From: Catenaria anguillulae PL171
Lineage: Eukaryota > Blastocladiomycota > Blastocladiomycetes > Blastocladiales > Catenariaceae
Reading direction: 5' to 3'
Length of the DNA stretch: 21,505 bases
Assembly (NCBI GenBank): GCA_002102555.1
Contig: MCFL01000354.1
Span: 1 to 21,505, forward strand
Each line of letters opens with the position of its first letter. Within the stretch, counting starts at the first letter, position 1. The position numbers and the translations under genes are program-made. The notes beneath the pieces are model-generated. The model did not search any database. It was not told the DNA's origin and was given only the letters and a program-made list of their open reading frames with translations. Of the stretch, positions 9,431 through 17,839 are shown piece after piece.

Positions 9431-9869
9431 GTGTTCTGGTCGAGGTAGCTGGCGTTGATGACCATGACGGTTCTGGAGTACATTTTACCCTCATCCCCCA
9501 CCACTTCTTTTTCAAATGTCTTTATATATTATCTATCAATCAAAAATTGTTTTCTGGACAATCAGTTGCCCTCCATGTTGTTTGCCAGCAGGAGCAATCA
9601 CCATTCACCAAGCTGCAGGCCGTGTTATCGGATCCTGTGCTCGCGAGCAGGTCGGTCGACAGTGGGCATGGCATGATCCAGTTCCTGCACGTTCTCGTCT
9701 CGCACCCGTTTTACCACTTGCATGGATGAACCGTACCCTGGCAATGTACACATGCTACCCGGCGAAATTTGACCTGCTCGCCACTTGTCTGCCGTGAAGC
9801 TCACCCATTCTCTTTTCCCACCCGGCCTACTCTGTACCGTCGACAAGTCCGAAGTCCACCCATCCAACC
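9431..9869. other. Intergenic region between the Nur1-like and FetB-like genes
   Basis: An AT-rich stretch at about 9515-9550 (TTTATATATTATC followed by AATCAAAAATTG) stands out from GC-rich surroundings and probably belongs to the 3'-end formation region of the Nur1-like gene. The rest, up to the ATG at 9870, should hold the next promoter. No gene is supported. Confidence 0.45.
9519..9550 (+). terminator. Probable 3'-end/polyadenylation region of the Nur1-like gene
   Basis: TATATA-type efficiency element (TTTATATATTATC) followed by an A-rich stretch about 90-120 bp beyond the stop codon, the arrangement typical of fungal 3'-end signals. No exact AATAAA is present. Confidence 0.35.
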
Positions 9870-11284
9870 ATGCTGGATCCCATCCTTTACCTTGTCGCCA
9901 ATACGACAACAATATCGGATGGCGCCACCGCCACCACTGCCGTGGTAGTCTCTTCTGCTACTGCTATTGCCGCTGCAACATCAATACCCAGCGGCAGCGG
10001 CCCACGCCCTCCATCCGACGTGCTGACCGACCTTGATTGGACAAACGTGGCCGTGGCTGCCTCGCTGCTCCTGCTCAATGTCATTCTGTCGTTCCTATTC
10101 CGCCTGGGCCTCGAGTTCACAATCATCATTTCTGCGGTGCGATGCCTTGTCCAGTTATCGGTCATGGGCCAGGTCCTCGAGCCCGTGTTCCGCAATGGGA
10201 ACAATCCAGTCGTTGTGTTTTCCATGACCGGTATGCAACTTCTCGAGCATGCTGATATCACATGCATGTACACCTGCTCAATCTTGCTTGCTCTATTGCT
10301 CCTTTCTTGCCTGTCGTGTGTATAGCCGTTTTGCTCCTGCTCGGCTCGGCAGAAGCCTTCACCAAATCCAAATACTCGTACCCAGGCATGCACCTCGTTG
10401 TCCTGCTGTCCATGTTCCTTGCAGGCTCCATCACCACCTTCATCGGCATGAAGCTCGCCATTCGGCCCGACCCTTGGTACACTGCCCAAGTGTACATCCC
10501 AACCGTGGGCATGATCTTGGGCAACTCCATCTCGGGCATTGCCCTGGGCATCCGGTCGTGCTTGACTGCATTCAAGGAGCACGGCGACGTGACCGAGGTC
10601 CGGCTCGCCTTTGGCGCCTCCCGATGGGAGGCCGCCAGGCCCGTGGTCAGGGAGAGCTTGCGCACGGCGTTATTGCCGCCACTCAACAATTTGGCCGTCA
10701 TGGGCCTCATTAGCATTCCGGGCCAGATGACGGGTCAGATCTTGGCGGGCGCACCGATTGAGAGCGCGGTGCATTTTCAGCAGATTGTCATGTACATGAT
10801 TGTTAGCAGTACGGCCTTGGGCACGCTCTTGTCTATTTTGGTACGTGTCCAGCTTCCCCCCCTTTGTTCCTGAGTTTGCTCACCATCGGAACGAGATATA
10901 CACTGCACTCACGCACTCATTTGCAATGACACACTTGTATAGATGACCACATTTGTTATTCTCGACTCGTCGCACCAAATGCGCCTAGACCGCATCACGA
11001 GCGACCCGCTGTGGATCACGCAATGGCTGGCTGACTGGTATTGGAGTGTGTGGTCGCGGATCGGGTGTTGGAATCCAAAGCCGCGCGCACCAAGGGCAGG
11101 AACGCCCGCGGCCACGGCGGCGGCCGCACGACGAATCCGGCGGATCACCGAGGAGGAAGAAGCGGCTCAGGGCTTGTTGATGGAGGATGACGAGGATGTG
11201 GAAGAGGATGAAGAGATTGGGCAAGCGAGTGGGGCAACAGAAGCAAGGTGGAAGCGGGTGGCAGCAGGCGGGAGTGGTAGTTGA
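9870..11284 (+). CDS. UPF0014-family membrane protein (FetB / ALS3-STAR2-like transporter permease)
   Basis: Three exons: 9870-10230, 10326-10840 and 10943-11284 (introns of 95 and 102 bp; GTATGC and GTACGT donors), giving 405 residues. The core matches the UPF0014 family of bacterial FetB (iron export with the ATPase FetA) and plant ALS3/STAR2. Visible in order: a Thr/Ala-rich N-terminus; membrane segments from about 55; IPTVGMILGNSISGIALG, the most conserved family stretch; a cytosolic loop EVRLAFGASRWEAARPVVRE ending in ALLPPLNN; then GLISIPGQMTGQILAG and two more membrane segments. The loop corresponds to the coupling helix that contacts the ATPase in this family. The C-terminus (about 330-405) is an extra Ala/Arg then Glu/Asp-rich cytosolic tail not found in bacterial FetB. 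No ATP-binding partner lies nearby except the unrelated ABCC gene. Substrate and membrane are unknown; metal export is only an inference from family members. Confidence 0.88.
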
Positions 11285-11290
11285 AAGCAG

Positions 11291-11312
11291 TGTGTGTGTT
11301 TGTGTGTGTTGG
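11291..11312. repeat. TG-rich microsatellite
   Basis: Interrupted (TG)n run immediately downstream of the FetB-like stop codon. Confidence 0.8.
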
Positions 11313-12023
11313 TGAATGCATATGTACAATAGATCCTCACAGTAATGCAGAGTTCGTGCACAACATGGTATAATAACACGGCGGACCGATCTGCGATGGA
11401 CCGCTTTGTCCGTTAGGAGCGAACCGCAGAAACTGGTGCGGCCATGATTGATTCATGGACAAGCAAACGCCAACCGCTTGCTTCAATACCATGTCGTTGT
11501 TGACGAGGCTGCCAGTTACTCCGCTCCGGCCGTCCATTCCAAGATAGGGGAGTGGTGTCGGGTTGTTGACGGGTGAACTGCACTCTGCACTTCTGCACGT
11601 TACGGCCATCTCATTATCCGCATGAACCGGTAAGATGCTACTGCATGAAAAGTGGCGAAATCCCATAGCACAGATAGCAATGCAATGACACTTGTGGCTG
11701 AGGCGGCACAGGCTTGGGTGGAACGTGATTGCGGTTGCGAACACGACCCGTTCGTCCAGCCACGTTCGCAGCCCCTATGTCAGTACTTCCATTTGGCCTA
11801 GCAAGTCATGACATTGACCATGAATGCGACATACCCACGTTTCTGGATCCACCGCGTGAGCATTTGCAACGCAGTGTGTGGACTGGGAAATGGTCAGGTG
11901 GCGGCTTGGGCCTGGCATTGAGCGAATACAGTGCATTGAATCGCTGCGTTGTAGCGAGTCACGAAATGCTACGATTTGCTCCAGAAAGACAGGTCAAGCT
12001 TCAACGAATACACTTGAGAGAAG

Positions 12024-12030
12024 TATAAAG
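12024..12030 (+). promoter_or_regulatory. TATA box of the GPI-protein gene
   Basis: TATAAAG about 166 bp upstream of the ATG at 12196. It is followed by a strongly pyrimidine-rich leader (about 12050-12190) and a CCACC ATG start, features of a highly expressed fungal gene. Confidence 0.55.
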
Positions 12031-12195
12031 GTCCAATACAACCCGCCCCGTTCCCACCTCAGCATTTCGGTCCTCATCCACTCCGCCCCTTCTTCCCCAC
12101 AGCTTTGATAGCCTCCCCCCTCACGTCTCTCACTATTAGATCATAGATCCGTTCGGACTCTCTCTCATTCTTTCCTCACCCACCCTCTTTCCACC

Positions 12196-12771
12196 ATGAA
12201 GTCGACTCTTTTCCTCGCTGCCGCCCTCGTTGCCTCGGTTGCCGCTGCCCCCTCGTACAACGCGCCGGCTCCCGGCTCCAACTACGATGCGGCCAAGCCC
12301 GCTCCTGCCCCCATCCAGCCTGGCTACGACGCGGCCAAGCCCGCGCCGGCTCCCGTGCAACCGGGCTACAACGGCGACGCCAAGCCCGCCCCCGCCGTGA
12401 CGACCCCTTGCTCGTCTGCCGCTGCTGCCAAGCCCACTGTGCCCGCCAACAACTACAACGGCGCACCTGCCCCCGCCCCGACCGGTGCCTACGACGGCGT
12501 GTCGCCCGATGGCAAGAAGCCCTGCACGACGGCGGTTGCCGATCAAGTGGCTATTCCCTCGACCACGCCCTGCGAAAAGTCGGCCGCCAAGACCACGGAT
12601 GCGTACGAGCAAGCCGCGCCCGCGCAGCCCACTGGAGCCTATGATGCAAAGATTCAGCCCGCTGGCCAACAGAATACCGATGGGTCGCTGTACCAGGCAT
12701 CGAGCGCCGGCAAGGTTGGCGGAAGTGTGGTTGCCTTGATGGTTGCTGGTGCCGGTTTGTTGGTGTTGTAA
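12196..12771 (+). CDS. Secreted, GPI-anchored Ala/Pro-rich cell-surface protein
   Basis: Single-exon gene of 191 residues. Residues 1-18 (MKSTLFLAAALVASVAAA) are a textbook signal peptide. The last 24 residues (SSAGK then VGGSVVALMVAGAGLLVL) are a short spacer plus hydrophobic tail ending at the stop, the GPI-attachment signal; the likely omega site is in the ASSAG stretch. The mature part is low complexity with near-identical repeats of YDAAKPAPAP[IV]QPG at about 32-59 and a third degenerate copy, then three cysteines, each after a proline (TPCSS, KPCTT, TPCEK). No enzymatic domain is visible. Location at the outer plasma membrane or wall is inferred from the two signals. The promoter has a TATA box and pyrimidine-rich leader. 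No family is recognised beyond general fungal GPI-anchored wall proteins. Confidence 0.85.
   Translation: MKSTLFLAAALVASVAAAPSYNAPAPGSNYDAAKPAPAPIQPGYDAAKPAPAPVQPGYNGDAKPAPAVTTPCSSAAAAKPTVPANNYNGAPAPAPTGAYDGVSPDGKKPCTTAVADQVAIPSTTPCEKSAAKTTDAYEQAAPAQPTGAYDAKIQPAGQQNTDGSLYQASSAGKVGGSVVALMVAGAGLLVL
12283..12400 (+). repeat. Short coding tandem repeat (14-residue unit, 2-3 copies)
   Basis: Two near-identical 42-bp units encoding YDAAKPAPAP[IV]QPG plus a diverged third (YNGDAKPAPA), inside the GPI-protein gene. Confidence 0.7.
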
Positions 12772-13158
12772 AGGATGATTACAAGGTCCAATGAACGATG
12801 AGCACTCGGGGTCGCTCATGGTGCGTGCTTGCGTTTCTGGGAAACGGGGCACAGCACGTGGGTGGCGGCCGATGTGCGCCATTCGAGATTGTTGTTACTC
12901 TTCCATATGTGTATTTCCTTTGTGAATAATTCATGCTCAACAAACATACTCTCATTTTTTTCCTATGTTTGAACAAATCAATACCGAGGAGAGAAAAATA
13001 TACACAATGGACAAGATCGACACACTTCACGTCACGGGAGCGGATCGGAGGGTGTTCCCACGCGTCCCACGCAAACAAAAGACATGCTTCTGTGAAGGAA
13101 TCATGACGCAACTTCACACTGCAACCGCCCCAAACACCCACCTAAACACCTACACTCG
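12772..13158. other. Intergenic region between the GPI-protein gene and IFT46
   Basis: The left part is the 3' flank of the GPI-protein gene, including an AT-rich stretch at about 12900-12965 (AATAATTCATG then T-rich) that probably carries its 3'-end signal. The right part should hold the IFT46 promoter. No gene is seen. Confidence 0.45.
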
Positions 13159-15379
13159 ATGCAACCGTCGCAACCACAAGTTTCTGCCCGTCCCGCTTCC
13201 GCCTCTCGCAAAGGTCGCCCAGGCACCGCGTCCACGTCTGCGTCTGCCCACTCATCTACCACGTCTGCTGCGCCCATCTCCACCGCACTCCATTCGCTCG
13301 CCCCGGGAGACCTCGCACAGCGCATGAGCCCGGGCATTCCCAACCCCGCGTCCTCCGACTCTGCTGGTGCCGCGGTCAACGATCTCGAGTACGCCAAGCA
13401 AGTCGAGCGCCAGCTCAATCGCGCCATGTCGGCACGCACAAAGGCCAGAGTCGAGGCCGCGGATGCAAAACTGGCAAGGCAATTAGCTGTATCCGGCGGA
13501 CTGGGTGCAGACGGCGGGTCGGAAATGGAGGACGAGGGTGGGTCGTCGGCCGTGGGCATTGAATTGGACGCGTCGGATTTGGAAGGGGCCGAAGTCATGA
13601 CGGACGACGAGGTGGACCATCGACCGGTCACGGCCAGGACAAAGCAGCAATTGGACGAAGATGGTACGGCGGGCGGCACATGTACTTCATTTCATTGGAT
13701 GCCATTTCGGTCCACTTACCACAACAGCTCGTCGACTCTTGCAGAAACAATTGCGCGCCAAATGCAAATTGAAATGCTCTACGACCTGCACGGCTCCTCA
13801 TCCAAACCCGCCAATGCGACCGGTAGCAACAACACCATGCTCAACCCTGCATCCAGCTCGTCCGGGTCCCAATCGCCGCCCATGGTCCAAGGGTCCGCAA
13901 ACTCGCTTCTTCCATCTGGCGATGCAACCCATGACTTGTCCGTGACTGGCCGATCAGCTGCCACTATTTCATCGGGCAGCCAGTCGCTTGCAGGCGCGGT
14001 GCCGCTCGGGTCGCAGCGCCTCGGATTGGGCAACGAGTATCCGATTCAGTCTGGCGTGGGTGGACTCGTGACGTCAGGCGCGGGCACGGGCACGGGCCAG
14101 AAGCAGCAGATGAACGCGTTGCAGAGGTCGGCTGCGGGTATGGAACAGTTGACGGGCATGGGCGCTGGTGTTGGAATGCGCGGCGCAAGTGAGCATACAG
14201 AGCAGAGCGAGTCGTTGTGGGATACCGAGAACGATAAGGATCATATGGTGTGTCACTTGCCGTATGGGATGGCGTGAGCCGCATTCCAGACTGACGTTCG
14301 TTTTTGTAGACGGAAGGCGAATCTTCCCCCTCTCCAGAGTACGTTTCCGAAAACGCTTCGATGTTTGCCAATCCACGGATCCCAATTGACCTTGTATCAT
14401 TTCCTTTGTACAAAGACCCCCCCTTGCGCCCAACGATCTCGACGCCCTCTTTTCCTACATTTCCCAATTCAAACCGGAATCCATCGACCTCGACCCAGTC
14501 CTGAAACCCTTTCTCCCCGACTACATCCCCGCCATTGGCGACCTCGAAGCCATGATCAAAATCCCCGCCCCAGGTGCGCCGTCGGCTGCAAGCACCACGA
14601 CTGCCCCGCCACCAGGTACCGCGGCGCCTGCTGCTGAGGCATCTACCATGACGTTTTTCCAAGACCTAGGCATCACCATCCTGGACGAGCCCGCCGCCAA
14701 ACAATCGGATCCGGCCGTGCTGCACTACCAACTCAAAGCCATGAGCAAGGCGTTTGGACCCACGAGCACTGGCCCATCCGGCGACTCACGCGCCAAAAAC
14801 AATGACTTGGACACGCCAGGTCTCGTGCACGCCATTCACGCGCACGACCCGTTTGCGAAAAAGCTGGGCGATTGGATCGCAAGTACCAATGCGCCCGAGT
14901 GGGCGGCCAATCGCGCAGTGGGCGGGTATGCGCCCGCGGCGGGCAAGGCAAAGTATCCGACGACGGACAAGTTGATGGATGTATGGGACGAGGCGTTTGC
15001 GGGAGCGCCGACGAATCCCTTGGATGTGTTGACGAGCGTGGATCCGCGGACAGGCATGGGTCCGCTTGGGTCGCTGGATTTGCCGTTGAGCGAGGCTGTC
15101 AAGTTGGCATGTGCTGTTCTGGGGATTCCAGTGCATGAGGCCCCTGGAGGAAAGAAGGGAAGAGGCTTGATTGATGCGTTACATTGCTTATTTGAGGTGT
15201 ATGCGGGCTTTGCCGAGAGTCAGCATTTCAACAATGAGTTGGGCCAGGGCGCGAGTGGGAGCGGGATTGATATGACGGGGTTTCCCAGTGGCAGCGGTGA
15301 GTTTGGTATGGGCATGGACAATGGAGGCGCGAGGAGTAATGGGGTTGGCGGCGGGCAGTCTGCCGAGTGGATGGGTTGA
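13159..15379 (+). CDS. IFT46: Intraflagellar transport protein 46 (IFT-B complex), with an apparent frameshift
   Basis: IFT46 is an IFT-B subunit needed to build cilia and flagella. Exons: 13159-13663, 13745-14247 and 14310-15379; introns of 81 bp (GTACGG...GCAG) and 62 bp (GTGTGT...GTAG). Exon 3 carries the conserved domain: SENASMFANPRIPIDLVSF, then DLDALFSYISQFKPESIDLD, LKPFLPDYIPAIGDLEAMIKIP, ILDEPAAKQSDPAVLHYQLK, and a C-terminal stretch ending in SQHFNNE. Between LYKDPP and LAPNDLD the frame changes by one base at a run of seven C (14417-14423); eight C would keep one frame and give about 692 residues. Read literally, translation stops about 28 codons later. The N-terminal 350 residues (Ser/Ala/Gly-rich) are much longer than in human IFT46 (about 300 residues in all) and not recognisable, so the 5' exons are less certain than the core. 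The first intron is in-frame and stop-free, so it could be retained. Confidence 0.85.
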
Positions 15380-15564
15380 CAACTTTTGCGTCCTGAATCT
15401 CTCTCTTGTTTGGTCAATACACTTGTTTCTCTTCAAGTAGACGAAACAAGTCAGAGACATTAAAACGACCTCATCGACTTTCGGCATTTTCATTCCAACT
15501 ATATTCCAAATTCCCACCATGCGCGAACTGATAAACTTGCGAGCTCCGACGGGTTGTACATAGT

Positions 15565-17442
15565 CTACTCGAGCTCGACTCCAAGTCTACCCTGTCCCTC
15601 ATCGACAACTACTTCTTGTTCCTCTTGCTCTTCCTCGGCGGCACTCGGGACTACCCTGGCGCCCGTCGCCAACAATGGCAACGGCGGCACTGGTGGCGCA
15701 TCATCCAACACCACAATACCCCTGACCCTCCCCTCTCTTGCCCCAGTGTCCGTCGACGACGCGCGACTGGACGCGCCGGACGCCACAGCCCTGCGTCCCC
15801 TGGCCGTTGACGACCGAAACACGCGCACGGCGGCCTCCTTTGCCCGCTGCACGCGGCCGCGCCCGCCCGACGATTTCCGCGACATGGATACCTGCGACCC
15901 GGCGTCGTCGTCGTTGTCGTCATCGTCTCGGTCGTCCTGCGCATGCGGCGCACTTGACATTGGCGTTGGCTCGGCCGCCACCGGATACATGGCCACATGT
16001 GCCTCGACTTCGGCCGCATACACGTCCATAGCGACCTCGATGCGGCCCGCAAACAACCGCACGTCATCAAACTCGGAGCTTGCGCAATAATCGGCCAAGC
16101 CGCGCAACTCGGCACGGTACTGGTTCATGAGCGGCGGGGCATTGTGTTCGAGGCCAAATAGCACCAACTCCAGAAACGTGCACTTGCCCTCGGCCCCGTG
16201 CACCACCGTGGTGATGTCTTCAATCACATAGGGGAAGGCGATGGTGAGTGCATCCGTGAATGTCGGGTCGTGGTGCAGCAGCAAAATGAGTGTGTGCCCG
16301 GCAATCACGCGCAGGTCGTCGTTGAGACCCGACAGGCGCAAGAGGTCCGAGAAGAGCGACGGGTAGGACGGGTGCGAGAGGCGCACGAGGTCGAGCAGCA
16401 ATATGTTTTTCAGAATGAGCAGGCACCAGGGCGTGTTGATTGGGTCGTCTAGATGTCGAAACCCGCAGTGTGAGCATGAGGAAAGAATGAATGAGAGACG
16501 AAGAGAAAATCGTACCGAAATGAACAATCATGATAATCTCTTTCTCAATGCGATACTTGCGAAACACGCCCACCATGGCCGGTACCAGTTCCCCCTCGGG
16601 AGATGCCGTGAGAAACGTGGTCATGATGGCAATCAAGTTGAGGCACCGTTCCTTGACGGAGCGGCGCTTTGTGCGCGTAAAAACACGCACGACATCGCCC
16701 AAGCACCCGTGGCGGATAAACGTGATGTTGGCCTCGTAGGAGATGAGCAGGCGGACAGACAGCGTCAAAAGCAGTTCCGTCAGTTCGCTGTTTGACCGGG
16801 AGGAGAGCCGGCGATGCATTGCACGAGCAATGCCGGCTTCAATGACGCGTTTCTTTGCGGCGGCTATAGTATTGTGCGACGGGAGTCAAGAGTCAAAGTC
16901 ACAGAGTCAGACCACAAGTCTTGAGGGGAGGCAAGGAAACAGAGTGCGTATGTACGGTTGCCATGGACGAGGTCATAGACTGCGGTCGTTGCCGACAGGT
17001 AAGTTGCCTGAAGGGCAACATCGCTTTCCAGCACCGACAGCAAATGGTCCAGTGCATTTGCCTCGAGCAAAATTGGCGCATTCTCCTCCTTCTCGCTGTA
17101 CGTGCACAAGACGGCCAAGAGCGTCGACTGCACCTCTGGATGGGTCGTGCGGTCCGTACACGTGCGCAAGAGCGTCCGGGCAAGCGAGTGTGTCAGGTCA
17201 AATGCCTGCAGCTCCTCAATGAGGGCGAGCCGGTGGTGGATGGACAGCGAGTGGTTGTCGAGCTGCTGGATGATTTCTTGGACGCGCTCGTCGGCGGTTT
17301 GCGGAAAGTACTTTGCGAGGGCGACGAGGGCGGCCAAGGTGACGACGGCGGCGGCGGCAGAATACCTGGCCCAGGGCCAGCCGGTCGAGAGTGAAAGAGA
17401 GGAGGGGGAGTGAGAGGCGGCAGCGGCGGCGGCGGTTGCCAT
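15565..17442 (-). CDS. ARM/HEAT-like helical repeat protein with N-terminal membrane anchor
   Basis: Three exons: 17442-16956, 16863-16516 and 16448-15565, with introns of 92 bp (GTACAT...ATAG) and 67 bp (GTACGA...CTAG), giving 572 residues. The ATG at 17442 sits in a CCACC context; the frame is open further upstream but only from a TTG. After an Ala/Ser-rich start, residues about 27-43 (YSAAAAVVTLAALVALA) form one membrane segment, followed by amphipathic helices typical of armadillo-type repeats (for example HRLALIEELQAF, HLLSVLESD, DVVRVFTRTKRRSVKERCLNLIAIM, CLLILKNILLLDLVRLS, VIAGHTLILLLHH). The last 140 residues are disordered: a run of Asp around DDRDDDDNDDD, then Ser/Arg-rich and Glu-rich. 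I do not recognise the family; anchor plus ARM repeats recalls animal mitochondrial ARMC10/ARMCX proteins, but this is an architectural analogy. It converges on IFT46 with 185 bp between stops. Confidence 0.75.
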
Positions 17443-17733
17443 GGTGGTGGCCGGGGGTGCGAGGTGTAGTTGTGGTGTCGGGTGCGAGACGGTCCAGTCA
17501 GAGACACAGGCAACAGTCGGGAGACAATTCTTTGGCAATGGGTGATGGCAATCAGATATGGTTACAACGCATGATGCGAATTCATTTCATCAAGTGATTT
17601 TCATGTTCTCATGGGGTAGGACTGTTACGGTTGTCGGCGCCAGGCTGCCATTGTCAGCTGCAGGTACAGAGACGGCCCGTCAGGGATGCCTTGTCATTGG
17701 CGGCTGCTCGGAGTGCTTTGACTTTGCGGACTA

Positions 17734-17760
17734 TGATCAGTGATTAGTGATCAGTGATCA
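17734..17760. repeat. Heptamer tandem (TGATCAG)x4 with embedded TGATCA palindromes
   Basis: Four consecutive 7-bp units, TGATCAG TGATTAG TGATCAG TGATCA, the second with one change. TGATCA is its own reverse complement, so the tract is palindromic on both strands. It lies about 80 bp upstream of the Sel1 gene start, inside the divergent promoter. Confidence 0.85.
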
Positions 17761-17817
17761 TGCAAGACAAGGACGAGTGCCACATGAGTACATATCACTT
17801 GACGAGAGAATGAGAGA

Positions 17818-17832
17818 ATGAATGAATGAATG
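17818..17832 (+). repeat. AATG microsatellite creating an array of ATG codons before the Sel1-repeat gene
   Basis: ATG codons occur at 17818, 17822, 17826 and 17830, then again at 17840. Those at 17818 and 17826 run into stops within a few codons; 17822 is in frame with 17840; 17830 opens a different 87-codon frame. Start selection for the downstream gene is therefore ambiguous. Confidence 0.8.
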
Positions 17833-17839
17833 CTCCCCA

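Larger units (their letters stand above)
11285..12195. other. Intergenic region upstream of the GPI-protein gene
   Basis: About 0.9 kb. It starts with a TG-rich microsatellite (11291-11312) in the 3' flank of the FetB-like gene and ends with a well-formed promoter (TATAAAG at 12024-12030 and a long pyrimidine-rich leader). The overlapping frames at 11337-11744 (-) and 11729-12028 (+) have no recognisable content and are not called. Confidence 0.45.
17443..17839. other. Divergent promoter region between the ARM-like and Sel1-repeat genes
   Basis: About 400 bp between two divergent start codons. It contains a tandem of the heptamer TGATCAG (17734-17760) and an AATG microsatellite that creates several overlapping upstream ATGs (17818-17832). 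No separate gene is seen. Confidence 0.5.

Noticed and set aside
11337-12028. Open frames (-) 11337-11744 and (+) 11729-12028
   Set aside because: No recognisable content, and the right-hand frame runs into the TATA box of the GPI-protein gene.
12136-12882. Gly/Arg-rich minus-strand frame of 248 codons
   Set aside because: Antisense shadow of the Ala/Pro-rich GPI-protein gene, which has a signal peptide, GPI signal and promoter on the plus strand.
14417-14423. Programmed ribosomal frameshifting as the main explanation for IFT46
   Set aside because: The family is not known to use it, no obvious downstream stem was identified, and similar C-run deletions in the ABCC gene make sequence error the simpler reading.
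15554-16090. Ser/Thr-rich plus-strand frame of 178 codons
   Set aside because: Antisense shadow of the disordered tail of the ARM-like gene, whose exons join cleanly on the minus strand.
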